Assembly (NCBI GenBank): GCA_024654565.1
Contig: JANLHM010000006.1
Location: forward strand, 1 to 64,000
DNA from: Nanobdellota archaeon
GTDB lineage: Archaea; Nanobdellota; Nanobdellia; Pacearchaeales; GW2011-AR1
Reading direction: 5' to 3'
DNA: 64,000 nt
Part shown: positions 37,111 to 45,611 of the stretch, piece after piece
Layout of the letters: every line of letters starts with the position of its first letter
Numbering within the stretch: the stretch's first letter is position 1
Program-made: the position numbers and the translations under genes
The notes under the pieces: model-generated
Databases searched by the model: none
Seen by the model: only the letters and a program-made list of their open reading frames with translations
What the model was told of the DNA's origin: nothing

Positions 37111-37437
37111 TTAACTAGTTTTTCTTCCTATTCTTTCTGAAAATCCACACTTTCCGCACTTTAAAAAAATGAGAGTGTCTTCATCAGAGTATTTTACTCC
37201 CATATCAATTATCTGTGCTTTTCCAAAACCGCATTTTTGGCATGTGTTTTCATAACTTGCGTAAACGTTTTCACCAGAGTTTACTCCACTGCCTTTTTCA
37301 CTCTTTTTTTTAAATTTTTCCTTTGAAATTAATCCTTTTTCAATTTCCTGATAAAGGCCACAATTTGGGCAAATCGTAATACTCTCAGAATGGGGGGGCA
37401 GGATGTTTTTGCATTCTTTGCAAAAACTAATTGCCAT
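37111..37437 (-). CDS. TFS/RpoM-like two-zinc-ribbon protein (divergent paralogue)
   Basis: FCKECKNILPP...ICPNCGLY; C-terminal CQKCGFGKAQIIDMGVKYSDEDTLIFLKCGKCGFSER. Confidence 0.7.
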   Translation of the reverse strand: MAISFCKECKNILPPHSESITICPNCGLYQEIEKGLISKEKFKKKSEKGSGVNSGENVYASYENTCQKCGFGKAQIIDMGVKYSDEDTLIFLKCGKCGFSERIGRKTS

Positions 37438-37459
37438 TGTTTAAGTCACTTATCTAGTT

Positions 37460-37535
37460 TTAAATATTTTTTGGTTGGCGTTAAATATTTTTTGGTTGGC
37501 GTTAAATATTTTTTGGTTGGCGTTAAATATTTTTT
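37460..37535. repeat. 21-bp tandem repeat, about 3.6 units
   Basis: TTAAATATTTTTTGGTTGGCG at 37460, 37481, 37502, partial unit at 37523. Confidence 0.95.
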
Positions 37536-37571
37536 GCTTAGATTTAAAAGTTTCTCTTTCCTTAATTTTTA

Positions 37572-37901
37572 ATGACCGAGTATAAATATAGGGGGATAAA
37601 ATTTCCCCCCTTAACAGATAAAGAAATTGAAGAGAAATATGCTGAAGCAGAAGAAGAAATGGGGGAAGTTTTAAAATGGAAAAAAGAAGAAGAGGAGAGA
37701 CTCCTCAACGGAAAAACTCCTCAAGCTAAATCTGCTGCAAAAAGGGCACTTCCTAAGGTTGCCAGAAGGATTGACACGGTTAATGGAAATTTAATATACT
37801 GGAAACTTCGTCTTGAGGGAAAAACACACTTTCATGCAAATATTGAAAGAGCTGAATATTGGGATGCTGCTAAAAACAAAAATAAAGAAAATTCTGAATA
37901 A
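37572..37901 (+). CDS. Hypothetical helical protein
   Basis: 109-aa ORF, charged, no recognised motif. Confidence 0.55.
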   Translation: MTEYKYRGIKFPPLTDKEIEEKYAEAEEEMGEVLKWKKEEEERLLNGKTPQAKSAAKRALPKVARRIDTVNGNLIYWKLRLEGKTHFHANIERAEYWDAAKNKNKENSE

Positions 37902-37924
37902 TTCATAAAAAAGCAACAAGAAAG

Positions 37925-38656
37925 ATGAATAAAAAAACCATAATGCGAAAAACTTATGATGAACTTGCAGAATCTTATTTTGCTTCGAGAATGGAAGGTG
38001 GAACAAGTTGGTTTTATAACGAAAATTTAGAAATGCCCACTACATTAAAGATTTTGGGCAAGGTAAAAGGGAAAAAAATTCTTGACCTTGGTTGTGGTCC
38101 TGGAAGATATGCAAAAATTTTAACACAAAGGGGGGCTAAAGTTGTGGGAATAGATAATTCTAAAGTTTCTTTGAAAATTGCAAAAAAAGAATCCCCGAAA
38201 TCCAAATTTATTTTTGGAGATGTGGAGAATCTTCCGTTCAAAAAAGAGGAATTTGATATTGTTTTCTCTTCTTTGGTTTTAGATCATTTTGAAGATTGGA
38301 ATAGCATACTTGCAGAAGTAAAGAGGGTTTTAAAGAAAAAGGGATTTTTTATCTTTTCAAATTATAACCCTGTAACTGAAAATTTCAAAAAGATTAATTG
38401 GTTTTTTAGAAAATTCCGGGTGATAGAAAATTATTTTTCTGAAGGGATAAAGAAAAAGTTTTGGAAAGGAAAAGAGGTTTTTCATTATCATAAAACTTAT
38501 TCCACAACTATCAAATTACTTATTAAAAATGGTTTTGAAATAATTGATTATGAGGATAGTAAGCCTACCAAAGTTTCAAAAAAAAGATTTCCCAATAAAT
38601 ACAAACAAGCAATGAATATCCCTATTTTTTGTACATGGAAAACCATCAAAAAATAA
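37925..38656 (+). CDS. SAM-dependent methyltransferase
   Basis: ILDLGCGPGRYAKIL; VVGIDNS; LPFKKEEFDIVFSSLVLDHF. Confidence 0.85.
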   Translation: MNKKTIMRKTYDELAESYFASRMEGGTSWFYNENLEMPTTLKILGKVKGKKILDLGCGPGRYAKILTQRGAKVVGIDNSKVSLKIAKKESPKSKFIFGDVENLPFKKEEFDIVFSSLVLDHFEDWNSILAEVKRVLKKKGFFIFSNYNPVTENFKKINWFFRKFRVIENYFSEGIKKKFWKGKEVFHYHKTYSTTIKLLIKNGFEIIDYEDSKPTKVSKKRFPNKYKQAMNIPIFCTWKTIKK

Positions 38657-38696
38657 TTAACAAGTTTTTTAAATTGTTTATTTCTAAAATGATTAC

Positions 38697-38814
38697 GGCT
38701 CCGTAGCTCAGCTTGGTAGAGCACTGGACTCTTAAGCACAACTTGCGTTGTACGTTCTTCGCGAGGTGTCGCAGAGAAATCCAGGTGTCGTGGGTTCAAA
38801 TCCCATCGGGGCCA
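38697..38814 (+). tRNA. tRNA-Lys(CTT) with 44-nt intron (38735-38778)
   Basis: Acceptor GGCTCCG/CGGGGCC; D-arm; anticodon stem CTGGA/TCCAG, loop CTCTTA^A, anticodon CTT at 38731-38733; T-arm GTGGGTTCAAATCCCAT; discriminator A; CCA not encoded. Confidence 0.92.
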
Positions 38815-38833
38815 TCCCATACTTCAAAAGAAA

Positions 38834-39403
38834 ATGACTGAAAGAATAGATAAAATAATACGTTTTTTGAAAGAAATTGATAAATTTAAAGAAGTTGAAA
38901 GGAAAATTTTCCTTAAGAATAGAATGGAGAGTGATGCTGACCATTCTTGGCACCTTGCAATGTTTGTTTTTCTCTTTGAAAAGGATTTTCCAAAAGGAAC
39001 TGATGTTTTGAAAATGTTAAAACTGGTTTTAATGCATGACCTTGTTGAAATTTATGCGGGGGACACTTTTGTTTTTGATGAAGAAGGAAATAAAACTAAA
39101 AAGAAGAGAGAAGCCGAATCTGCAAAAAAACTTTTTTCAATTCTTCCCAAAGATTTAGAAGAGGATTTTCACAATTTGTTTAAAGAGTGGGAGGATGGAA
39201 AAACTGTGGAATCAAAACTTTCTCATGCATTTGATAAGGCTCAGCCTATGATCCAAAATATTTTGTCAGATGGAAAAACATGGAAAATTCATAACATAAG
39301 TTATAATGGGGTGGATACTTTAAGTAAACCCTTTTTTGATGGCAACCCGTTAACTGAAGAAATTTATAAGAAAATTATGAAAGAGATAAAAGATATTTTT
39401 TAG
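38834..39403 (+). CDS. HD-domain hydrolase (YfbR/HDDC2-like 5'-nucleotidase)
   Basis: ESDADHSWHLAMF; LMHDLVEIYAGD. Confidence 0.85.
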   Translation: MTERIDKIIRFLKEIDKFKEVERKIFLKNRMESDADHSWHLAMFVFLFEKDFPKGTDVLKMLKLVLMHDLVEIYAGDTFVFDEEGNKTKKKREAESAKKLFSILPKDLEEDFHNLFKEWEDGKTVESKLSHAFDKAQPMIQNILSDGKTWKIHNISYNGVDTLSKPFFDGNPLTEEIYKKIMKEIKDIF

Positions 39404-39774
39404 TTTTTCAAGTTTATCCCACTTTCCCAAAAATTGAGTTTTCCTTTTGCAGGAATTGGTTTAATTCTCTTAGGATTTTTTAAAACAAATCCGTATTTTC
39501 CCCAAAATGAATTTGCTAGGTGTTTATTTTTGTCTTTTTGGTGTTCGGATTCGTTTTTGTATTCTTTTACTTCTATAATTTTAGCTGTTCCTACAATTAC
39601 TCCGGTGGGTAAATTTTCAAATCCTAATTTTTTCATGAACTTTTTATCTGGAATTTTTGAGGCGTGTACAAAAAATTTTCCCCTAAAGTTTGTTTTCCAT
39701 TTCCGTAGTTCAATTGTTTTTTTGCCTGAAACTACTAGTTCTGCAAATGGTTGCTTTAAAGAGAGGGCTTTCAT
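39400..39774 (-). CDS. ASCH domain protein
   Basis: MKALSLKQPFAELVVSGKKTIELRKWKTNFRGKFFVHASK. Confidence 0.85.
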   Translation of the reverse strand: MKALSLKQPFAELVVSGKKTIELRKWKTNFRGKFFVHASKIPDKKFMKKLGFENLPTGVIVGTAKIIEVKEYKNESEHQKDKNKHLANSFWGKYGFVLKNPKRIKPIPAKGKLNFWESGINLKN

Positions 39775-39786
39775 TTTGATTATTGA

Positions 39787-40092
39787 TTATCTATAATCTC
39801 TTTTTGTGTGACCGCATTTGGTGCACTTAAAGAATTTTGTTGGGGACTCATCACTTGACCTTGTCTGAACCATCCAGAAATATGCCTTTTCATTTTCACA
39901 CTTTGGACATGTTTCATTAACTATTGGCTCAGTTTTGAAATCTTTTTTCAATACTGCAACTTCAGGGTGTTCCTCTATCTTCTCTTTTGTTGAGAGTTTT
40001 ACCGCTCCTTTTTTTGTATAGTTACATCTAGAACAAGAACTGTTTTTCACCTTCATAACCAGAACAGAACCACATTTGGGACAAAATTCCAT
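39787..40092 (-). CDS. tfs: Transcription factor S (TFS/RPB9-TFIIS-like)
   Basis: MEFCPKCGSVLV; CPKCENEKAYFWMVQTRSSDESPTKFFKCTKCGHTKRDYR. Confidence 0.92.
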   Translation of the reverse strand: MEFCPKCGSVLVMKVKNSSCSRCNYTKKGAVKLSTKEKIEEHPEVAVLKKDFKTEPIVNETCPKCENEKAYFWMVQTRSSDESPTKFFKCTKCGHTKRDYR

Positions 40093-40179
40093 AGGTGTTT
40101 ATATGGATGAACCATTTATATAATTTATGTTACTTATCTAAGGGGTAAGATTTATAACTCCTTTCTCTTTCCTTGTTAG

Positions 40180-40614
40180 ATGATCTTTCTTGATTTAAGA
40201 GTGGACCCTTCACACGCTATGAACGACCGATTTATTCTTAATTCCCGGGACTTTTTCAACAAAGAATCTGAAATTTTAATTAATGACTTTGGTCTTCATA
40301 TTCATGAACTTTCAAAGGATTTTATTGAACTCTGTGAAGAAAAGAAATTATCTAACTTTAGCATTAAAATAGAAGATTTGAATTCTCCTATAAACTTTTA
40401 TTTTCGTCTTGCGAGGAAATTTGCTTCTTCAGCGGTAATTCATTACGAACTTGTTCACCGAGAAGAGTTATACTTTCCTCATGAAAAAGGTTTATTTCAT
40501 GTTAGGGATCTTTTTGGTCCTGATTTTCAGATGAAGGTTGCCAGAAGGGATGACTTTACTGCTTATGAACTTCGGGAAAGACAATTTAATTATCTGAACG
40601 CTCTTCTTCGTTAA
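40180..40614 (+). CDS. Hypothetical protein
   Basis: 144-aa ORF, codon-plausible, convergent with signal peptidase gene. Confidence 0.55.
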   Translation: MIFLDLRVDPSHAMNDRFILNSRDFFNKESEILINDFGLHIHELSKDFIELCEEKKLSNFSIKIEDLNSPINFYFRLARKFASSAVIHYELVHREELYFPHEKGLFHVRDLFGPDFQMKVARRDDFTAYELRERQFNYLNALLR

Positions 40615-41237
40615 TTTTCTTCACAGAATCCTCTTTGAGTGGGATTTCTTTGTATCTCAAAGAAAATTAGTTTTATCCATCCTGCATAGGGAAGAATATT
40701 TGCCCTTGGAGTACCCACAAGTTGATTTTCATAAATTATTTTTTCAACTGCAAGTTGGCCATTGTTGTTGTCCCCTATTGTGGAAAAGATGTATTTTTCA
40801 CCTTCTCTAGTTACACTTACAACTCTGTGGATAACAGGAGTTCCCCCTCCTGTATCAAAAATTATAATTTGCCCATTTTTTACATTTTCAGGTTTTATTC
40901 CCGTCACAAACAAAATATCTCCTTTGTTAAAACCGTTTTTAAAATGAAAACTTTCAAATTCACTTTTTTCAATTAAGAAAGGAAAATATTTTTGTTCGTG
41001 GTTTTCCCACCAGAGGTCAAAGTCTGAGAGAATATTTTTATCGTGGTACATTGAGCAGGATTCAACTATTGCAAGAGGAAGTGGTGTTCCCGTTACGAGT
41101 GAGAGGAGTGGGAAAAAAATACCCTTTATCACAATAAGAAGGAAAATAAGTGAAATAATCCATCCTTTGAAAGAATCATCTTTCCAGACAATAAACCAGA
41201 ACTTTTTCCAGAAGTTGTTCCACTTTCTCTTATTCAT
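40611..41237 (-). CDS. Type I signal peptidase (archaeal Ser/His type)
   Basis: TM segment, VESCSMYH, GDILFVTG, GTPVIHRVVSV, STIGDNN. Confidence 0.85.
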   Translation of the reverse strand: MNKRKWNNFWKKFWFIVWKDDSFKGWIISLIFLLIVIKGIFFPLLSLVTGTPLPLAIVESCSMYHDKNILSDFDLWWENHEQKYFPFLIEKSEFESFHFKNGFNKGDILFVTGIKPENVKNGQIIIFDTGGGTPVIHRVVSVTREGEKYIFSTIGDNNNGQLAVEKIIYENQLVGTPRANILPYAGWIKLIFFEIQRNPTQRGFCEEN

Positions 41238-41324
41238 AGTTCCTAAAGTAAAACTAAGTTTTTAGGTGTTTTGTTTTACCTTTTAAATATATAAATTTTT
41301 AAATCCCCAAGTTGTTGATTTTTA

Positions 41325-41480
41325 ATGGTTGAAGAGAGTATTATTAAAAGAGCTGTTGTTGCAGGGGCTTCGGCAGCATTGAAAGTTCAAAGAACTAAAA
41401 GGAACATTTCTGAGGCTAAAATTATCGAAGAAGTTGTTTCCCAAATGGATTCAATTCTTGAGAAAATAGACAGAGAATAA
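41325..41480 (+). CDS. Small hypothetical protein (51 aa), not in ORF track
   Basis: MVEESIIKRAVVAGASAALKVQRTKRNISEAKIIEEVVSQMDSILEKIDRE*; TATA-like TTTTTAAAT upstream. Confidence 0.5.
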   Translation: MVEESIIKRAVVAGASAALKVQRTKRNISEAKIIEEVVSQMDSILEKIDRE

Positions 41481-41516
41481 TTATTCGCAAATTTTATAAG
41501 TTAATTAGTCTTCTTT

Positions 41517-41882
41517 TTGTTTATGCTAAAGGTAAAATATCTTCTCAAGGCTGCCCACCTTCAAAATCGTTTTGGAAGTGAAGGCTCGTGTTTTGGGACA
41601 AGTGTTTCTTCAAACTTGAGAAGGTCTTTCAACTTGAAGAGTATTGATGAGTCTGTTTCATTCAACCTTGGAGAGAAATATGAATCGCTAGTTTTTAATA
41701 AAGATAAGGGATATTTTTCTAAGGTTATTTTTGAAGACGTCGAATTAGCAAATGATTATCATGCTAGAATAATAAGAAAATTTAAAGGTTTAAAAGAACA
41801 TAAGGAAAAATATTTTAGAAATAAGGTCCCTTTTTCAGATTTGGAGACTAAAAAAATCTATTATATTTTAAAGCGGTTTTAA
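41517..41882 (+). CDS. Hypothetical protein
   Basis: ORF of 121 aa; start may be MLKVKYLL. Confidence 0.5.
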   Translation: MFMLKVKYLLKAAHLQNRFGSEGSCFGTSVSSNLRRSFNLKSIDESVSFNLGEKYESLVFNKDKGYFSKVIFEDVELANDYHARIIRKFKGLKEHKEKYFRNKVPFSDLETKKIYYILKRF

Positions 41883-41927
41883 TTTTGGGAGCTATCCAAA
41901 AGATTTTTAAATGGATGTATACTCCTT

Positions 41928-42479
41928 GTGTATACAATGCAGGATATATTTGGATACGACATCATTTGTGACAAATGCGGAAAAAAGATGGAAAACGCTC
42001 TTATGAGTAAGAATGGGTTCAATTTAAGAATTAAAAAATGCAATTCGTGCACAGAGTTTATTGTTCACCCTATTGACAAAGCAGAATATGAAAATTTTAC
42101 AAGACTTAAGAAAAAAGAATATGAAGTTAAAATGAGAATGGTTGGGAATTCTTATGCAGTTTCAATTCCAAGAGAAATTGTTGACTTTATGAAAGAGCAA
42201 GAAAATATGATTAACAACATGGTTCGTTTGTCATTTCAAGATTTTGGAAAACTTAGTCTTATGTTCAACACTTCTGACTCAGAAGCAAAAGAAAATCAAA
42301 ATTTGCATCAAAAAGAAAATCAAAATTCAAGGGTTATTAAATCAAGAGAAGTAAAGATTATAAAAAACAATAAACCTGTTATTCATGCAAAGCAATTTAT
42401 GGACTCAATGTATCCTGATAGAAATAGAACAGAAATATTTAAAGCTTCGAAAAAAATAAAAAGAGAAGGAGAAGAATAA
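41928..42479 (+). CDS. Zn-ribbon plus AbrB/SpoVT-like domain protein
   Basis: ICDKCGKKMENALM...CNSC; MRMVGNSYAVSIPREIVDFM. Confidence 0.65.
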   Translation: MYTMQDIFGYDIICDKCGKKMENALMSKNGFNLRIKKCNSCTEFIVHPIDKAEYENFTRLKKKEYEVKMRMVGNSYAVSIPREIVDFMKEQENMINNMVRLSFQDFGKLSLMFNTSDSEAKENQNLHQKENQNSRVIKSREVKIIKNNKPVIHAKQFMDSMYPDRNRTEIFKASKKIKREGEE

Positions 42480-42484
42480 TTAAA

Positions 42485-44806
42485 GTGGCAAAAGAAAACG
42501 AAGAGAAAAACGGAGAAAAAAAGGAATTGAAACTCAAAGTTGTTGAAGCTTTGCAGGATGATGCGTATAAAGGGATTGCACGTCTTGACATTGACCTCAT
42601 GAAAGAAATAGGAGTGAAGAGGGGAGAGGCTATTTTAATTGGAAAAAATAAATCAACAATTGCGATTGCTGACAGGTCTTACCCTGCTGACGTTGGAGAA
42701 GGGATAATAAGGATTGACGGAATTTTAAGGAAAAATGCAGGAGTTTCTATTGGTGACGAAGTCTCCGTAAAGAAAGCTGAAATTAAAGAAGCAAAAAAAA
42801 TAATAATTGCCCCTTTACAAAAAGGGATAATGGTTCAGGGAGATTCAGACAGTCTTAGAAGGGGCCTCTTAGGAAGAACTGTTGTAAAAGGGGACATTGT
42901 TGTTCTTGGCGGAGTTCAAAGAAGGAAAGACCTGATGAACGAAGAGTTTGGAGATTTAAATGATGTTTTTGGAAATTTAGGAGATATTCTTGGAGGAATG
43001 GGTTTTGGTAATCTTGGTGGGGGAGTTGCCCAAATAAAGTTTGTAGTAATTTCTACTAATCCAAATTGCCCAGTAATTGTAACTGAAAACACTGAAGTTG
43101 TTCTTAATCCAAAAGCAGTTGAAATTTCTGAAGACCGAATTCCCTCTATAAATTATGAAGACATTGGGGGATTAACTGAAGAAATAAAAAAGATTAGGGA
43201 GATGGTTGAAATTCCAATGAAACACCCCGAAATATTTCAAAAGTTAGGGGTAACCCCTCCAAAAGGAGTTTTACTTCACGGGCCCCCTGGAACTGGTAAG
43301 ACTTTACTCGCTAAAGCTGTTGCAACAGAAACAGATTCGCACTTCATTTTACTTAATGGTCCTGAAATTATGTCTAAGTTTTATGGAGAAAGCGAAAAGA
43401 AAATAAGAAACATTTTTGAAGAAGCAGAAAAAAATGCCCCTTCAATAATTTTTATAGATGAAATTGATGCAATTGCTCCAAAAAGAGAAGATGTTCAGGG
43501 AGAAGTTGAAAGAAGAGTAGTTTCTCAGCTTCTGACTATGATGGACGGACTTAATGCAAGGGGAAGGGTAATTGTAATTGGTGCAACAAACAGGGTAAAC
43601 TCAATTGACCCTGCACTTAGGAGGCCAGGAAGGTTTGACAGAGAAATTGAGATAGGTGTTCCTTCAAAAGACGGAAGACTTTCAGTTTTGAAAATTCACT
43701 CACGAGGGATGCCACTAGATAAGAACGTTAACTTTGAAAAGATTTCTTCTTTAACGCATGGATTTGTTGGTGCGGATTTGGAATCCTTGACTAAAGAAGC
43801 GGCGATAAACGTTTTAAGAAATAATCTTCACCGAATTAAACTTGATGAAGAAGTTATTCCTAATGAAGTTTTGGAGAAACTTATAATTCGTCATGAAGAC
43901 TTCATGGATGCTCTTAAAGTTGTTAGACCTTCAGCGATGAGAGAAGTTCTTGTTGAAACACCAAATGTTACGTGGGAAGAAGTTGGAGGACTTGACAAAA
44001 TAAAGCAAGACTTAAAGGAAGCAGTGGAATGGCCTATGAAACACCCTGAAAGTTTTAAGAGAATGGGGATTAGACCTTCACGTGGAATTTTACTTTATGG
44101 TCCCCCTGGAACGGGGAAAACTTTATTAGCTAAAGCAGTAGCGAAAGAATCTGAAGCAAATTTTATACATGTTAAGGGGCCTTCATTACTTTCAATGTGG
44201 GTGGGTAAATCTGAAGAAGGAATGAGAAAGATTTTTGAAAGAGCAAGACAAGTTTCCCCATGTATTATCTTTTTTGATGAACTTGATTCACTTGCAGGAA
44301 GAAGAGGTAGTGATTCAAACAAGGTTACTGAAAGAGTATTAAATCAGATGCTTGCAGAAATGGATGGTCTTGAAGACGCTAAAGAAGTTTTAGTTCTTGG
44401 TGCAACAAACAGGCCAGATATGCTTGACACAGCTCTACTTAGACCAGGAAGGTTTGACAAAATTTTACTTGTTAATGCTCCTTCTAAAGAGGGAAGAGAA
44501 AAAATACTCGAGATTCATACAAAAAATATGCCTTTAAAAGGAGTTAATTTAAAAGAAATTGCAGGTGAAACAGAAGGGTTCACTGGTGCTGACCTTGAAG
44601 CACTTGTTCGTGAAGCTGCAATGGTTGCTCTACGTGAAGACATGAATTCAAAGGAAGTAAAGAAAAAGCACTTTGAAGAAGCAAAGAAAAAATCAAAACC
44701 GAGTGTTACAAAACAATCTATAGAATTTTATAGGAAAATTGAAGAGCAATATTTACAAACTGCAAAGAGTGGAGCAATTGAAAAAGGGGGAAACTATTTT
44801 GGATAG
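42485..44806 (+). CDS. CDC48/VCP-family AAA+ ATPase, paralogue 1 (GTG start)
   Basis: Two Walker A motifs [41 protein letters not shown]-domain. Confidence 0.95.
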   Translation: MAKENEEKNGEKKELKLKVVEALQDDAYKGIARLDIDLMKEIGVKRGEAILIGKNKSTIAIADRSYPADVGEGIIRIDGILRKNAGVSIGDEVSVKKAEIKEAKKIIIAPLQKGIMVQGDSDSLRRGLLGRTVVKGDIVVLGGVQRRKDLMNEEFGDLNDVFGNLGDILGGMGFGNLGGGVAQIKFVVISTNPNCPVIVTENTEVVLNPKAVEISEDRIPSINYEDIGGLTEEIKKIREMVEIPMKHPEIFQKLGVTPPKGVLLHGPPGTGKTLLAKAVATETDSHFILLNGPEIMSKFYGESEKKIRNIFEEAEKNAPSIIFIDEIDAIAPKREDVQGEVERRVVSQLLTMMDGLNARGRVIVIGATNRVNSIDPALRRPGRFDREIEIGVPSKDGRLSVLKIHSRGMPLDKNVNFEKISSLTHGFVGADLESLTKEAAINVLRNNLHRIKLDEEVIPNEVLEKLIIRHEDFMDALKVVRPSAMREVLVETPNVTWEEVGGLDKIKQDLKEAVEWPMKHPESFKRMGIRPSRGILLYGPPGTGKTLLAKAVAKESEANFIHVKGPSLLSMWVGKSEEGMRKIFERARQVSPCIIFFDELDSLAGRRGSDSNKVTERVLNQMLAEMDGLEDAKEVLVLGATNRPDMLDTALLRPGRFDKILLVNAPSKEGREKILEIHTKNMPLKGVNLKEIAGETEGFTGADLEALVREAAMVALREDMNSKEVKKKHFEEAKKKSKPSVTKQSIEFYRKIEEQYLQTAKSGAIEKGGNYFG

Positions 44807-44823
44807 AAAAGTTTCTAAATAAA

Positions 44824-45204
44824 ATGGGATTTTTTGATGAAGACCCTTTTGAAGACATTGTAAGAGAATTTTTCCAGGAAAATAGATCCCGAACTTCCTC
44901 TTCCCGCAATTCAGTAAAAAGTGAAAAGGAAGAAAGAATTATTGATTACATTGAAGAAGATAAGAATGTTTATTTTGTTTTTGAGATTTATGGTTATTCA
45001 AAAGACGACCTCAAAGTCGAGGTTGGACGGGATTTTGTTGAAGTTAAAGCAAATATAAAAGACACTGAAGGAATTCAAGATTATTTAATTCCAAAGTTGA
45101 AAAAAGGGGTCGTATTAAAAAAAGAAGTTCCAGGACTAAAAATTAAAAAATATGATTGGACTTTTAATAATGGGATACTGGAGGTAAGAATAGAAACAAA
45201 ATGA
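44824..45204 (+). CDS. Hsp20/alpha-crystallin-like protein
   Basis: VYFVFEIYGYSKDDLKVEVGRDFVEVKANI...FNNGILEVRIETK. Confidence 0.7.
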   Translation: MGFFDEDPFEDIVREFFQENRSRTSSSRNSVKSEKEERIIDYIEEDKNVYFVFEIYGYSKDDLKVEVGRDFVEVKANIKDTEGIQDYLIPKLKKGVVLKKEVPGLKIKKYDWTFNNGILEVRIETK

Positions 45205-45611
45205 AAGAGTGTATATTTTGTAAAATTGTGAATGGGGAAATTCCTTGTGAAAAAGTTTATGAGGATGAATTTAGTTTCGCGTTTCTTGACATAAATCCTA
45301 TCAATGAAGGTCACACCCTTGTCATACCAAAAAAACATTATCCCAACTTTTATGACCTCCCCGACAAAGATTATATGGAAGTAAACAAAGCGATAAAGAA
45401 GATTTCTACTTTAATCCATAAAAACATTAATCCCAAAAAAGTAGGTTTGTTAGTATCAGGTTGGGATGTGGATCATACACATTTTCATATCATTCCAATG
45501 TATGACTACCATGACATCACTTCAAAAAAAATTTTAGAAAATACAAGATTAAACCCCAGTAAAAAAGATTTAGAAAAAACAGCTAAAAAAATAAGGGGAA
45601 TTAAAAAATGA
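45201..45611 (+). CDS. HIT family protein
   Basis: CIFCKIVNGEIPCEKVYEDE; HTHFHIIPMY. Confidence 0.92.
   Translation: MKECIFCKIVNGEIPCEKVYEDEFSFAFLDINPINEGHTLVIPKKHYPNFYDLPDKDYMEVNKAIKKISTLIHKNINPKKVGLLVSGWDVDHTHFHIIPMYDYHDITSKKILENTRLNPSKKDLEKTAKKIRGIKK

Noticed and set aside
37390-37572. ORF encoding KYFLVGVKYFLVGV repeats
   Set aside because: Artefact of the second 21-bp array and antisense to the TFS-like gene.
38548-38953. ORFs on the minus strand (MGWPRWDLNPRHLDFSATPREERTTQ... and MPRMVSITL...)
   Set aside because: They are antisense to tRNA-Lys; PRWDLNPRH-type peptides are a well-known spurious translation of tRNA genes.
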